DNA of 64,000 nucleotides, taken from Sphingomonas jinjuensis (GTDB taxonomy: Bacteria > Pseudomonadota > Alphaproteobacteria > Sphingomonadales > Sphingomonadaceae). The DNA lies in assembly GCF_014197105.1 (NCBI RefSeq), contig NZ_JACIEV010000005.1:62001-126000 (forward strand), in the 5' to 3' direction. The stretch's first letter is position 1. Each line of letters opens with the position of its first letter. Positions 20,581-30,509 of the stretch are shown here, in pieces. Position numbers and translations under genes: made by a program. The notes below the pieces were generated by a model. That model had not been told where the DNA came from. It did no database searches and saw only the letters and a list, made by a program, of their open reading frames with translations.

Positions 20581-21161
20581 GCGAAAGCGCCGAACAGGCT
20601 CGTACCCGCCGGCGCTGGATCTCGCTGGCGGAATTCGTTGCGGTCGCCGGCCTGCTGATCGGTGCGCTGACATTGTGGAGCAACTGGTCCGATCGCCGCG
20701 CCGATGAGGCGAGCAGGGCGGCCGAGCAGGCCGGCGCGGCGCGAGAGAAGGCACGGATCGAACTCACGGCGAGCGTCGAAGACGACGGCAAGCGGCTGGC
20801 GTTGAAGGACGAGCGCCACGACATTGCCGACGCGCGCGTCGTCTTTCCGACCGCCTTGTTGATCGGATCGCAGAGCCCGGCCGGCGATCCCGTGATCGAC
20901 GCGGCCTGGTTCGAGAAGCAGATACTGAGGATGACCGACGGCGGCCCCGACGACCGCACCGGCCGCCTGCCGGTTCTGCTGACGCTGCGCTATTGGGACG
21001 ACGACGTCGAGCGGTCCGCGACCGGCATCTATGACGTCATCTGGAGCACGCATGGCCGCCGGCTGTTCGGCCGCGCGCTGAAGGTCGAGGGGCTGAAGCT
21101 GCGCCAGCGCGGTGGCGATCAGGCGGCGCTCGACAAGGCCTGGGCGCGCCTCAAGCCCTAA
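20577..21161 (+). CDS. Single-span membrane protein of unknown function
   Basis: A 194-residue protein with one N-terminal membrane segment (about residues 16-34, LAEFVAVAGLLIGALTLW). An Ala/Glu/Arg-rich stretch that may form a short coiled coil follows, then a soluble domain containing LLTLRYWDDDVERSATGIYDVIWSTHGRRLFGRAL. It overlaps the MmcQ gene by 4 bases. The 3' end interlocks with the convergent GNAT gene in a CTAA tetranucleotide. Function unknown. Confidence 0.75.
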   Translation: MSESAEQARTRRRWISLAEFVAVAGLLIGALTLWSNWSDRRADEASRAAEQAGAAREKARIELTASVEDDGKRLALKDERHDIADARVVFPTALLIGSQSPAGDPVIDAAWFEKQILRMTDGGPDDRTGRLPVLLTLRYWDDDVERSATGIYDVIWSTHGRRLFGRALKVEGLKLRQRGGDQAALDKAWARLKP

Positions 21162-21679
21162 AGGGACCGCCCGTAGATGAAGTCGTCGTGCCACGTGGCG
21201 CCGACGAGGAAGCGGCGCGTGCCGATGATGGTGAAGCCCTGCCGCTCGTAGAAGCGATGCGCACGGGTGTTGCCGCCATAGACACCGAGCAGCAGCCGTT
21301 CGGCGCCGCGCTCGCGGGCACCCTCGATCGCATCCGCCATCAGCGCCGCGCCGAGGCCGCCGCCGTGGAACCGCGACAGCGCGTAGATCCGTCGCAGCTC
21401 GAGGTCGCGATCATCAGTGTCGACGGGAAGATCGGGCGGCGTCACCACCGCATAGCCGATCGGGGCATGGCCGGCGTTCGTCTCCGCCAGCGTCAGCGCG
21501 CAACGGTCATCGGCCAGCCAGGCGGCAAAGGCGGCGGTGCTGCTCTTGGCGGCACAGTGCGTGACGATATCGGGACCGGCGAGGATGCCGGCGAAGGTTT
21601 CCAGAAAGCTGGCCCCCGCGACGAGCGACAGCGCGGGCGCATCGCCCTCGCCGGCCCGCCGCAGGCGCCAGTCGGCCAT
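21158..21679 (-). CDS. GNAT family N-acetyltransferase
   Basis: A 173-residue acetyltransferase. The acetyl-CoA binding motif A is seen as ELRRIYALSRFHGGGLGAALMADAI, a variant of Q/RxxGxG/A, followed by LLLGVYGGNTRAHRFYERQGFTIIGTRRF. The substrate cannot be told. The stop interlocks with the convergent membrane-protein gene (shared CTAA). It lies 1 base from ndk, and the pair may be co-transcribed with ndk first. Confidence 0.88.
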   Translation of the reverse strand: MADWRLRRAGEGDAPALSLVAGASFLETFAGILAGPDIVTHCAAKSSTAAFAAWLADDRCALTLAETNAGHAPIGYAVVTPPDLPVDTDDRDLELRRIYALSRFHGGGLGAALMADAIEGARERGAERLLLGVYGGNTRAHRFYERQGFTIIGTRRFLVGATWHDDFIYGRSL

Positions 21680-21680
21680 G

Positions 21681-22103
21681 TCAGCCGACAATCTCTTCCG
21701 GCTTGAAGAAGTAGGCGATCTCGATCGCGGCATTCTCGTCCGAGTCCGATCCGTGGACCGAGTTCGCCTCGATCGACTCGGCCAGCTCCTTGCGGATGGT
21801 GCCCGGCTCGGCATTCTCGGGGTTGGTCGCGCCCATGATGTCGCGATTACGCTGCACGGCATTCTCGCCCTCGAGCACCTGGACGACGACCGGGCCCGAA
21901 ATCATGAAGCTGACGAGGTCGTTGAAGAACGGACGCTCCTTGTGGACCGCGTAGAAGCCCTCGGCCTGCTCCTTGGTCATCTGGATGCGCTTCGAGGCGA
22001 CGACGCGCAGGCCTGCCTCCTCCAGCATCTTGGTGACCGCGCCGGTCAGGTTGCGGCGGGTGGCGTCGGGCTTGATGATCGAAAAGGTACGGTTCGCGGC
22101 CAT
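21681..22103 (-). CDS. ndk: Nucleoside diphosphate kinase
   Basis: A 140-residue enzyme, the standard family length, that transfers the gamma phosphate of ATP to nucleoside diphosphates through a phosphohistidine. The N-terminus [14 protein letters not shown] and the active-site block [20 protein letters not shown] with His117 are intact. The ATG at 22103 (MAANRTF) is preferred over one three codons upstream. Confidence 0.97.
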   Translation of the reverse strand: MAANRTFSIIKPDATRRNLTGAVTKMLEEAGLRVVASKRIQMTKEQAEGFYAVHKERPFFNDLVSFMISGPVVVQVLEGENAVQRNRDIMGATNPENAEPGTIRKELAESIEANSVHGSDSDENAAIEIAYFFKPEEIVG

Positions 22104-22192
22104 GACGGTCACGTGCTCCTGCGTTGCTGATTGCGGAAAAGTGGCGCTGCCCTAGTCTTCGTCCCTCGGCGATGCAAGCGGGGGGGGCGACG

Positions 22193-22903
22193 ATGACCGA
22201 CGCGACGGCTGGAGAGGCGACGAGCGATCGCCGGCGACGGCGGCGCTTCGGCCGAGAAATCGGCAGTATCGCGCTGGGGGTTCTGATCGCGCTGGCGATC
22301 GGCGAAGTCGCCGATGCGATCCGCTGGCGCCTGAGGCTCGACCGGAGCGCCGCGGCGATGCGTACCGAAATGGCCGGCAACCGGTTCAACCTGGGCGAGC
22401 GCTGGCTGCTTCGGCCCTGCGTGGCGCGACGATTGGACGAGATCGAACGGCTGATCGCAGCTAGGCGGACCGGAGCGGTCCTGCCGATGATCGCCTCGAT
22501 CGGGCGGCCTCCGGACCGCGTCAGCGAGCGCGCCGCCTTCGATGTCGCTTTGTCGGACGGCGTATTGCTCCACGCGCCGATCGGCGAGGCGCGCGACATC
22601 GCGCTCGCCTATTCAGTCACGGTCGACGATTTTGCCCGCGAGAGCGAGGCGGAGCCGAACGCGTGGACCACCCTGGCGATAATCGAGCGATCGCCGGGTC
22701 CCATCGACGGCGATACGGTCCTGACGCTTCGGCAGGCGCTGGGAGTGGCCCGTGCATCCGCCCACGCGATCGAAACAACGATCCACCGCTCCGACCGACT
22801 GTTGGCCGGGAAGCGCGTCCCCATTGAATTTGGGCGTTACGTCGACGCTAGCGGTTTGTCGGCATCGCTCGCTGCATCCGCTATCCGCCGCCCGCTCACC
22901 TAA
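22193..22903 (+). CDS. Single-span membrane protein of unknown function
   Basis: A 236-residue protein. A basic lead (DRRRRRRFGREIG) precedes one membrane helix at about residues 26-42 (GSIALGVLIALAIGEVAD). The remainder is a helical domain that probably faces the periplasm. It resembles a broad class of sphingomonad proteins that begin with an E-x-x-x-x-x-GVLIAL helix, none with known function. The start is set by the ATG at 22193 after a run of G bases. The stop interlocks with the convergent holC (CTAA). Confidence 0.7.
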   Translation: MTDATAGEATSDRRRRRRFGREIGSIALGVLIALAIGEVADAIRWRLRLDRSAAAMRTEMAGNRFNLGERWLLRPCVARRLDEIERLIAARRTGAVLPMIASIGRPPDRVSERAAFDVALSDGVLLHAPIGEARDIALAYSVTVDDFARESEAEPNAWTTLAIIERSPGPIDGDTVLTLRQALGVARASAHAIETTIHRSDRLLAGKRVPIEFGRYVDASGLSASLAASAIRRPLT

Positions 22904-23340
22904 GCGACATTCTCCCACCGACCCGCGTCGTTCTGCTTCCAGTAGCGGCGTTCGACGCCATCGCGGTCGGCGAGCGACTTCCACGCCGCCCGCGCACCGC
23001 GGATCGCGTCATCGTCGAAGAAATGGAAGGCGCGGTCGAAGTCGAGCGCGTCGTCGCGCCATTCCCCGTCGACGATCGCGACGTTGCGCGCTCGGTTGGC
23101 GGCGTTGACGTCGCCGGCGATCAGTATCGGTTGGGCGGCATCGTCACCGGTGCCGATCCTGGCGTGGGGCAGGAAGCTGTCGGGTGCATAGCTCCATAGC
23201 AGCGCGTCGAGCGCGACCTGCTGCGCCTCATTCGACGAGACGATCAGCAGGCGCTCGCCGGTCGCAACGACCTTGTCGGCGATCTGCGGCAGCACGCGTT
23301 CGAGGGGCATGCGGGTCAGGTGATAGAAGTCGACCCGCAT
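22900..23340 (-). CDS. holC: DNA polymerase III chi subunit HolC
   Basis: A 146-residue subunit of the replicative polymerase clamp loader that contacts single-strand binding protein. Family features are DFYHLTRMPLERVLPQIADKVV, LLIVSSNEAQQVALDALLWSYAPDSFLPHA and the C-terminal FDDDAIRGARAAWKSLADRDGVERRYWKQND. It follows pepA by 16 bases on the same strand; pepA-holC adjacency is common in proteobacteria. The ATG at 23340 aligns with the family start. Confidence 0.95.
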   Translation of the reverse strand: MRVDFYHLTRMPLERVLPQIADKVVATGERLLIVSSNEAQQVALDALLWSYAPDSFLPHARIGTGDDAAQPILIAGDVNAANRARNVAIVDGEWRDDALDFDRAFHFFDDDAIRGARAAWKSLADRDGVERRYWKQNDAGRWENVA

Positions 23341-23356
23341 GGCCCTCCCCGCTCCC

Positions 23357-24829
23357 TCAGCGCTCGTGCCGCTCGGCGATGAAGCGGTCGAGCAGGCGGA
23401 CGCCATAGCCGGTCGCGCCCTTCTCGTAGGTCGAGCCCGGCTTGTCGGACCACACCATACCGGCGATGTCGAGATGCGCCCACTTCACGCCGTCGTTGAC
23501 ATAGCGCTGGAGGAACTGCGCCGCGGTGATCGAGCCGGCGCCGCGCGGGCCCACGTTCTTCATGTCCGCGATCGGACTATCGATCAGCTTGTCGTAGGCC
23601 GCCGCCAGCGGGAAGCGCCACAGCTTGTCGCCGGTTGCCAGGCTGGCGGCGGTGAGCATCTCGGCGAGTGCATCGTCATTGGCGAACAGGCCGCCAAATT
23701 CGTTGCCGAGGCTGACAATCATCGCGCCGGTGAGCGTGGCGAGGTCGACGATCGTCTTGGGCTTATGCGTACGCTGGACCCAGGTGATCGCGTCGCACAG
23801 CACCAGCCGCCCTTCGGCGTCGGTGTTGATGACCTCGACCGTTTGCCCGGACATCGACGTCACGACGTCGCCGGGCCGCTGGGCATTGCCGTCGGGCATA
23901 TTCTCGACGAGGCCCATGACGCCGATAACGTTAGCCTTCGCCTTGCGCTGGGCGAGTGCGCGCATCGTCCCCGCCACGGCGCCGGCGCCGCCCATGTCCC
24001 ACTTCATGTCCTCCATGCCGGCCGCGGGCTTGATCGAGATGCCGCCGGTATCGAAGGTCACGCCTTTACCGACGAGCGCGGTCAAGTCGCCGTCCGCGCC
24101 GCCGTTCCACTTCAGCGCAAGCAGCCGAGCGTCGCGGCGCGACCCCTGCGACACGCCGAGCAGCGCGCCCATGCCGAGGTCGTGCATCGCCGCCTCGTCG
24201 AGCACGGTTACCTCCAGGCCGAGACCGTCGACGTCCTTCAGTACCCACTCGACGAAGCTTTCGGGATACAGGACGTTGGGCGGCGCCGAGACGAGCGTCT
24301 TGGTCAGCGCCAGGCCGGCGGTCAGCGCTTCCTGCGCCGCCCATGCCGCCTCGGTCCCGGCGGGTGCGCCGGCGATCGTCACCTCGGTCAGCGTCGGCTT
24401 CTGCTTTTCGGGCAGCTTGGTGCGATAGACGTCATAGCGCCACGCGCGCTGCGCGATCGCGCCTGCGAACCGCGCGGCCGCGGCAGTGCTGGGCGCCTCC
24501 GTAATGGCCGAAAGGTCGACCGCGACGCTCGTTGCGCCCGATGCCAGCAGCTTGGCGGTGATGGCGCCGCCGGCCTTTTCCCAGTCCGGCTCGGCGCCGC
24601 CGCCAACGCCGACCAGAATCACGCGGCGGGTGCCGCCCGAGGCCGGCACCACCGCATCGACGATGCCGCCCGCCTCTCCCTCGAACCGCTGCGCGCTTGC
24701 CGCCGCTTTGACCAGCGCGGCGTTCTCGCCCAGCGCATCGGCGGCGATCCGGTCGATACCGTCCTTCGCGACGGGCAGGACGACGGCAGCGGTGTCGGCG
24801 TGGAGGGAGGCGACGAAACGAACCTGCAT
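23357..24829 (-). CDS. pepA: Leucyl aminopeptidase PepA (M17)
   Basis: A 490-residue cytosolic aminopeptidase that needs two metal ions. The signature NTDAEGRLVL is present, and upstream VGKGVTFDTGGISIKPA and MKWDMGGAGAVAGTMRAL provide metal ligands and the catalytic lysine. The C-terminal catalytic domain is complete, and the N-terminal regulatory domain covers about residues 1-160. Some PepA proteins also bind DNA. The ATG at 24829 (MQVRFVAS) is preferred to ATGs up to nine codons upstream. It is divergent from lptD. Confidence 0.96.
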   Translation of the reverse strand: MQVRFVASLHADTAAVVLPVAKDGIDRIAADALGENAALVKAAASAQRFEGEAGGIVDAVVPASGGTRRVILVGVGGGAEPDWEKAGGAITAKLLASGATSVAVDLSAITEAPSTAAAARFAGAIAQRAWRYDVYRTKLPEKQKPTLTEVTIAGAPAGTEAAWAAQEALTAGLALTKTLVSAPPNVLYPESFVEWVLKDVDGLGLEVTVLDEAAMHDLGMGALLGVSQGSRRDARLLALKWNGGADGDLTALVGKGVTFDTGGISIKPAAGMEDMKWDMGGAGAVAGTMRALAQRKAKANVIGVMGLVENMPDGNAQRPGDVVTSMSGQTVEVINTDAEGRLVLCDAITWVQRTHKPKTIVDLATLTGAMIVSLGNEFGGLFANDDALAEMLTAASLATGDKLWRFPLAAAYDKLIDSPIADMKNVGPRGAGSITAAQFLQRYVNDGVKWAHLDIAGMVWSDKPGSTYEKGATGYGVRLLDRFIAERHER

Positions 24830-24996
24830 GAGCATCAAACCTTGGGATTGCGACAATGATCCAGTCCTAGGCGCTCTTGGCGATCAAGCAAAGCACGGCG
24901 ATTGCAGTCGGACCGGGGCAATGCAATAGCGGCGAACGCGCGCCGTTCAGGGCGGCGACGCGGTACGCCAGCGAGCGTCGAAAGGGCGAAAACCGA

Positions 24997-27237
24997 GTGT
25001 TGCGTAACCACTTCCTGGCCAGTTGTGCCCTGCCGCTCGCGCTGGTGGCGACGGCGCCGGCGATGGCGCAGGACCTGACCCAGCGTGACGTGGCCCCGCC
25101 CCCACCGCCCGCCGCCGATGCGCCGCCGGCTGAGGATCAGGTGAAGTTCAGCGCCGGTCAGTTGGAGTACGACCTCAACGAAGACGTCGTCACGGCGACC
25201 GGCGACGTGCGGATGTATCGCACCGGTGACCGGTTGCGGGCCGACAAGGTTGTGTGGAACCGCAAGACCGGGAAGGTCGTCGCGACCGGCGATATCGCCG
25301 TCACCAATCCCGACGGCGACGTCGCCTATGGCGATTCGATCGAGCTGACCGATTCGCTGAAGGACGGCGTGATCGACAACATGCTCGTCGTCCTGTCGGA
25401 GGGCGGTCGGCTCGCGGCGGAGAAGGGCACCCGCGACCAGGACGGCACGATGCGGCTCGTCCGGGCGGCGTACACGCCCTGTTCGGTGACCGGGCTGAAC
25501 GGCTGTCCCAAGAACCCGTCGTGGAAGATCACCGCGGTCAGCGTCACCTATCGTCCGGACCGCGAGCGTATCTACTACGGTGGCGGGTCGTTCCACCTGT
25601 TCGGGCTGCCGGGCATCCCACTGCCGCGCTTTTCGAACCCGATCGGCCAGGGAGCGGACAGCGGCTTGCTGACTCCGATCATCCGCTACAACCAGGTCAA
25701 CGGCGTCGAGGTGGCGACGCCCTATTACTTCCGCCTCGCGCCCAATCGCGGGCTGACGGTAACGCCGCACATCTATTCGTCGGTGCTGCCGATGCTCCAG
25801 GTCGACTATTCGGCCCTGAACGACAAGGGCGCCTTCCGCGTCACCGGCTATGCCACCGAAAGTCGGCGCAGCGACGACCTGTTGACCCAGACGCCGACCG
25901 ACACGCGCCGCGCCTTTCGCGGCTATCTGGACGGCATCGGCCGCTACCAATTCTCGCCGGAATGGAGCCTGAGCGGCTCGCTGCGCCTGACGACCGACCG
26001 CACCTTTCTGCGCCGCTACGACATCTCGCGCGACGATCGACTGCGCACGACGGCGTCGCTCGAGCATATCGACGCCGACAGCTATTTCGCGGTCAACGGC
26101 TGGTACGTGCAGACGATGCGGGTCAACGATCCGCAGGGGCAGCAGCCGATTGCGATCCCCGAGATCGACTATCGCCGGATTGTCCGCAACAGCGTGCTCG
26201 GCGGCCAATTCTTGTTCCAGGCGAACAGCGTCGCGCTGACCCGGCCCGATGGCCAGGACACGCAGCGCGCCTTCGCCAGCGTCCGCTGGGACCTGCGCAA
26301 GCTGACGCGCTGGGGCCAGGAGGTGACGTTCACCGGCCTCGCGCGGGGCGACGTCTACCACACCGCCGATTCGCTGCTGAGCCCGCTGGTCTATCGCGGC
26401 GAGGACGGCGTCCACACCCGCGGTATCGCGGTCGCGGCGATGGACGTCAAATGGCCGCTCGCCGGCTCGTTCCTGGGCGGCAGCCAGCGGCTGACCCCGC
26501 ATATCCAGATCGTCGCCGCCCCGCGGCTGGAAAATTTCGCGGTGCCCAACGAGGATTCGCGCGCGGTCGACCTCGATACGTCGAACCTCTTCGATCTGAA
26601 TCGCTTCCCCGGCTACGACCGGTTCGAGGACAGCAGCCGCGTCACCTATGGCGCGGAATGGGCGGTCACCCTGCCCGGCATTACGCTCGATGCCGTCATC
26701 GGCCAAAGCTATCGTCTCTCGGAGCGCCCGACGATCCTGTACGACGGAACGGGGTTGAGCGATCGCTGGTCGGACTTCGTCGGCCGCACCGAACTGCGCA
26801 TCCGCGACTTTGTGTCGATCATCCACCGTTATCGGCTCGACAAGGATGGCTTTGCGGTGCGCCGCAACGAGATCGACGCGACCATTGGATCGCGTGGCAC
26901 CTATATCCTGGCAGGCTATCTTCGCCTCAACCGCAATATCCTGCCGACGATCGAGGATCTTCAGGACCGCGAGGAAGGCCGGCTGGCGGGGCGCGTCGCG
27001 ATCGGTAACTTCTGGTCGCTGTTCGGGTCGACCGTCGTCGATCTCACCAGCCGGCGCGAGGATCCCTTGTCGACCTCCGACGGCTTCTCGCCGATCCGGC
27101 ATCGGCTGGGCGTGCAATATGAGGACGACTGCCTTCGCCTCGGCCTGACGTGGCGGCGCGACTATCGCGTGGTCGGCGACGCCCGCGCCGGCAACGCCGT
27201 CCTGTTCACGCTGGCGTTGAAGACACTCGGGCGCTAA
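24997..27237 (+). CDS. lptD: LPS-assembly protein LptD
   Basis: A 746-residue outer-membrane protein. A signal peptide (LRNHFLASCALPLALVATAPAMAQ region) is followed by a proline-rich linker and an N-terminal OstA/LptA-like beta-jellyroll (AGQLEYDLNEDVVTATGDVRMYRTGDRLRADKVVW). A large C-terminal beta barrel ends with alternating residues near LFTLALKTLGR. With LptE it inserts lipopolysaccharide or the local equivalent into the outer leaflet. The preferred start is GTG at 24997, directly before the signal peptide and after AAAGGGCG. An upstream in-frame ATG at 24877 would add 40 unrelated residues. It heads the classic lptD-surA-pdxA-rsmA operon. Confidence 0.95.
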   Translation: MLRNHFLASCALPLALVATAPAMAQDLTQRDVAPPPPPAADAPPAEDQVKFSAGQLEYDLNEDVVTATGDVRMYRTGDRLRADKVVWNRKTGKVVATGDIAVTNPDGDVAYGDSIELTDSLKDGVIDNMLVVLSEGGRLAAEKGTRDQDGTMRLVRAAYTPCSVTGLNGCPKNPSWKITAVSVTYRPDRERIYYGGGSFHLFGLPGIPLPRFSNPIGQGADSGLLTPIIRYNQVNGVEVATPYYFRLAPNRGLTVTPHIYSSVLPMLQVDYSALNDKGAFRVTGYATESRRSDDLLTQTPTDTRRAFRGYLDGIGRYQFSPEWSLSGSLRLTTDRTFLRRYDISRDDRLRTTASLEHIDADSYFAVNGWYVQTMRVNDPQGQQPIAIPEIDYRRIVRNSVLGGQFLFQANSVALTRPDGQDTQRAFASVRWDLRKLTRWGQEVTFTGLARGDVYHTADSLLSPLVYRGEDGVHTRGIAVAAMDVKWPLAGSFLGGSQRLTPHIQIVAAPRLENFAVPNEDSRAVDLDTSNLFDLNRFPGYDRFEDSSRVTYGAEWAVTLPGITLDAVIGQSYRLSERPTILYDGTGLSDRWSDFVGRTELRIRDFVSIIHRYRLDKDGFAVRRNEIDATIGSRGTYILAGYLRLNRNILPTIEDLQDREEGRLAGRVAIGNFWSLFGSTVVDLTSRREDPLSTSDGFSPIRHRLGVQYEDDCLRLGLTWRRDYRVVGDARAGNAVLFTLALKTLGR

Positions 27238-27314
27238 GCCCGCATTCAGCCAGCCTTGGGCATGCGGGTGAGGATGCGCGCGACCGGCGCGCCGGCATGG
27301 GGTAAGTTCTAAAC

Positions 27315-28685
27315 GTGATTCATCTTGTTCGATCGACGGCGACGCTTCGCCGTGCCCTGGCCTGCAGCGCGCTGGCCGCCGTGTCGGCCGTCGCGATGGC
27401 GCAGAGCGTCCCCGAAGCGCCGCAGTCGACGACCGGCAATCTCGACATCCCGGCGAATCTGCAGATCTTCGGCAAGCTGGACCCGAACGTCCGCAAGCCG
27501 ACCGCGATCGTCAACGACACGGTCATCACCGGCACCGACGTCGATCAGCGCATCGGCCTGCTCGCGCTCGCCAACAAGACGACGCTGGCGCAGATCCCGC
27601 CGGACCAGCTCAACGCCCTGAAGCTCCAGGTGCTTCGCCAGCTGATCGACGAGACGCTGGAGATCCAGGAGGCGAAGACCGCCGAGATTACCATCACCGC
27701 CAACGAGATGAACCAGAGCATCGCCGGCATCGCCCAGCGTTTCGGTTACAGCCGCGACCAGCTGCGCACCGAGCTGCGCAAGGCGGGTTCGTCGGAAGCG
27801 TCGCTTCGCCGGCAGATCGAAGCCGAGCTCGCCTGGCAGCGTTACCTGCGCAAGCGGATCGAACCGCTGGTCAACGTCGGTGACGAGGAGGTCAAGGGCA
27901 TCCTCAGCCGGCTCGAGCAGGCGAAGGGCACGCAGGAATTCAACCTGCGCGAAATCTATTTGGCGGCCAATGACGCCGACCAGCAGCAGGTGTTCGCCAA
28001 GGCGCGCGAGATGATCGCCGAGATCCAGAAGGGCCAGCAACCGTTCGAATATTTCGCGCGCAACTTCTCCGAGGCCTCGACCCGCGCGGTCGGTGGTGAC
28101 CTTGGCTGGGTGCGCGCCTCGACGCTGCCCGGGCCGCTTGCCGAGGCGGCGCAGCAGATGCAGACCGGCCAGGTCGTCGGTCCGATCGCGACGCCCGGTG
28201 GCTTTTCGATCCTCTACCTCGTCGATAAGCGCCAGCTCGGCGCCGCCGATCCGCGCGACGCCAAGCTCAGCCTGAAGCAGCTGACGGTCCGCTTCCCCGC
28301 CGGCACCACCGAGCCGCAGGCTCAAGGGCGTGCGGCCGAGTTCGCCAAGACGCTGCGCACGATCCAGGGCTGCGGCACCGTCGAGAAGGTCGCCAAGACC
28401 ATCGGTGCCGAGGTTGTCGACAACGATACCGTCCGCGTCCGCGACTTGCCGCCGCAGTTGCAGGACATCATCTTAAAGCTTCAGGTCGGCCAGGCAACGC
28501 CGCCGTTCGGTTCGCCGCAGGAGGGCGTTCGCGCGCTCGTGCTGTGCGGTCGCGACGATCCCAAGGCGGGCGACCTGCCGCGTGCCGACCAGATCCAGGG
28601 GCAGCTGGAGCAGCAGCGCGTCAACCTGCGCGCGCAGAGCAAGCTGCGCGATCTTCGCCGCGATGCGGTCATCGAGTATCGCTGA
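27315..28685 (+). CDS. surA: Periplasmic chaperone / peptidyl-prolyl isomerase SurA
   Basis: A 456-residue protein with a signal peptide (about 1-30, ending AMAQ). The SurA N-terminal chaperone domain covers about residues 60-190 (AIVNDTVITGTDVDQRIGLL). One parvulin domain follows (EFNLREIYLAAND to GGFSILYLVDKRQ), containing the conserved FSEASTRAVGGDLGW loop. A helical C-terminal part ends the protein. E. coli SurA has two parvulin domains; here the second is degenerate or lost. The start is GTG at 27315. It helps outer-membrane proteins such as LptD to fold, which matches its place after lptD. Confidence 0.94.
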   Translation: MIHLVRSTATLRRALACSALAAVSAVAMAQSVPEAPQSTTGNLDIPANLQIFGKLDPNVRKPTAIVNDTVITGTDVDQRIGLLALANKTTLAQIPPDQLNALKLQVLRQLIDETLEIQEAKTAEITITANEMNQSIAGIAQRFGYSRDQLRTELRKAGSSEASLRRQIEAELAWQRYLRKRIEPLVNVGDEEVKGILSRLEQAKGTQEFNLREIYLAANDADQQQVFAKAREMIAEIQKGQQPFEYFARNFSEASTRAVGGDLGWVRASTLPGPLAEAAQQMQTGQVVGPIATPGGFSILYLVDKRQLGAADPRDAKLSLKQLTVRFPAGTTEPQAQGRAAEFAKTLRTIQGCGTVEKVAKTIGAEVVDNDTVRVRDLPPQLQDIILKLQVGQATPPFGSPQEGVRALVLCGRDDPKAGDLPRADQIQGQLEQQRVNLRAQSKLRDLRRDAVIEYR

Positions 28686-28689
28686 GCCG

Positions 28690-29685
28690 ATGACTGCGCC
28701 GATCGCGGTGTCGATGGGCGATCCCGCGGGGATCGGGCCGGAGATCGTCGCCAAAAGCTGGGCGTTGCGTCAGAAGGAAGCGTTGCCACCCTTCGTCGCG
28801 GTCGGTGACATGCGCGCGATCGAGCGGGTTTGGAACGGCCCCGTCGCACGTATCGACTCGCCGGCCGACGCGATCGGAGTCTTCGCCACCGCCCTCCCCA
28901 TCTTCAGCGTCGAGGACGGCGGTGAGATCGTGCCCGGCCAGCCTGATACCGAGGGTGCCCGATGCGCGCTGCGCAGTTTGGAATTGGCCGCCGGTCTCGT
29001 CCGCTCCGGCGCCGCGCGGGCGCTGGTGACGGGACCGGTGTCGAAGGCGCAGTTATACGACATCGGCTTCTCGCATCCCGGCCAGACCGAATTCGTCGCC
29101 GAGCGGTGCGGCGTTGCGCCGGCCAATGCGGTGATGATGCTGGCGGGACCCACGTTGCGGGTGGTGCCGATCACGACGCATGTGCCGCTGGCGGCGGTAT
29201 CGTCGCTGCTGACCGTGGAGCTGATCGCCGCGAAGGCGCGGGCTACGGCGCGCGGGCTGGCGCGCAATTTCGGCATCAGCGTGCCGCGGCTGGCGATCGC
29301 CGGGCTCAATCCCCATGCCGGCGAAGGCGGCGCGCTGGGTCGCGAGGAGATCGAGGTAATCGAGCCGGCGGTGGCGTTGCTGCAAGCGGAGGGGCTGGCG
29401 ATCGAAGGACCGTTCGCGGCCGACACGCTATTCCATCCCCGCGCTCGCGCTCGCTTCGATGCGGTACTGTGCCCCTATCACGATCAGGCGCTGATCCCGC
29501 TGAAGACGCTGCACTTCGACGAGGGCGTGAACATCACGCTGGGGTTGCCGATCGTCCGCACCTCGCCCGACCACGGCACCGCCTTCGCCATTGCCGGCAA
29601 GGGCGTCGCCGAGCCCGGCGCGACGATCGCGGCGATCCGCATGGCGGCGGAGGCGGCCGCGTTTCGCGCCAGATCCTGCGGATGA
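28690..29685 (+). CDS. pdxA: 4-hydroxythreonine-4-phosphate dehydrogenase PdxA
   Basis: A 331-residue enzyme of pyridoxal phosphate synthesis. Signatures are [17 protein letters not shown] at the start, [35 protein letters not shown] (metal-binding His), [11 protein letters not shown], and [14 protein letters not shown] (second metal His), followed by [15 protein letters not shown]. All active-site blocks are intact. It starts 4 bases after surA and overlaps rsmA by 4 bases. Confidence 0.97.
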   Translation: MTAPIAVSMGDPAGIGPEIVAKSWALRQKEALPPFVAVGDMRAIERVWNGPVARIDSPADAIGVFATALPIFSVEDGGEIVPGQPDTEGARCALRSLELAAGLVRSGAARALVTGPVSKAQLYDIGFSHPGQTEFVAERCGVAPANAVMMLAGPTLRVVPITTHVPLAAVSSLLTVELIAAKARATARGLARNFGISVPRLAIAGLNPHAGEGGALGREEIEVIEPAVALLQAEGLAIEGPFAADTLFHPRARARFDAVLCPYHDQALIPLKTLHFDEGVNITLGLPIVRTSPDHGTAFAIAGKGVAEPGATIAAIRMAAEAAAFRARSCG

Positions 29686-30509
29686 GCGTATCGCTGCCGC
29701 CGCTGCGCGATGTCATTGCCCGACACGGGCTGTCGGCGTCGAAGGCGCTGGGGCAGAATTTCCTGTTCGATGGCCAGCTGCTGGCGCGCATCGCGGCGAT
29801 ACCCGGCGATCTGACCGATGCCGAGGTGCTGGAGGTCGGGCCTGGGCCCGGCGGCCTGACCCGGGCGCTGCTGGCGGCGGGTGCCGATGTCACCGCGATC
29901 GAGCGCGATCGGCGCTGCATCCCTGCGCTGCTGGAGCTTGGCGAGGCCTATCCGGGCAAGCTTCGGGTCATCGAAGGCGACGCGCTGGAAGTCGACGCGC
30001 CGGCGCTGTTCGCGGAGCGGCCACACATCGTGTCCAATCTGCCGTATAACGTCGGCACGGCGCTACTCGTCGGCTGGCTGACGGGGGCGTGGCAGCCGTG
30101 GTGGCAGTCGCTGACGCTGATGTTCCAGAGGGAAGTCGCCAAGCGTATCGTCGCCCAGCCGGGGAGCGACCATTACGGGCGACTGGCGGTACTGGCGCAG
30201 TGGCGGTCGGCGGCGCGGATCGCGATGCCGGTCCATCGTTCCGCCTTCACCCCGCCGCCCAAGGTGATGTCGGCGGTGGTTCACATCACGCCGATCGAGC
30301 CGCCGGAGGGCGTTCGCGTCGACGTGCTCGAGCGAGTGACCGCGGCGGCCTTCGGGCAGCGGCGCAAGATGCTGCGGCAGAGCCTGAAGTCGGTGCCCGG
30401 TGCGCTCGACGCGCTCGATACCCTGGGCATCGATCCGACGCGGCGCGCCGAGACGATCAGCGTCGCCGACTTCGTCGCGATCGCCCGGACTATTCCTTCG
30501 CGGTCGTAG
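29682..30509 (+). CDS. rsmA: 16S rRNA dimethyladenosine transferase RsmA (KsgA)
   Basis: A 275-residue methylase that dimethylates the two adjacent adenines in the 3' hairpin of 16S rRNA. The SAM motif [17 protein letters not shown], the LGQNFLFD lead and motif [14 protein letters not shown] are all present. The C-terminal helical domain ([13 protein letters not shown]) is typical. Start and stop are tightly fixed by the pdxA overlap (ATGA). The last 20 bases overlap the convergent TPR gene. Confidence 0.97.
   Translation: MSVSLPPLRDVIARHGLSASKALGQNFLFDGQLLARIAAIPGDLTDAEVLEVGPGPGGLTRALLAAGADVTAIERDRRCIPALLELGEAYPGKLRVIEGDALEVDAPALFAERPHIVSNLPYNVGTALLVGWLTGAWQPWWQSLTLMFQREVAKRIVAQPGSDHYGRLAVLAQWRSAARIAMPVHRSAFTPPPKVMSAVVHITPIEPPEGVRVDVLERVTAAAFGQRRKMLRQSLKSVPGALDALDTLGIDPTRRAETISVADFVAIARTIPSRS

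Noticed and set aside
24835..27117. A 760-residue open frame on the minus strand
   Set aside because: It is antisense to lptD, whose signal peptide, jellyroll and barrel are convincing.
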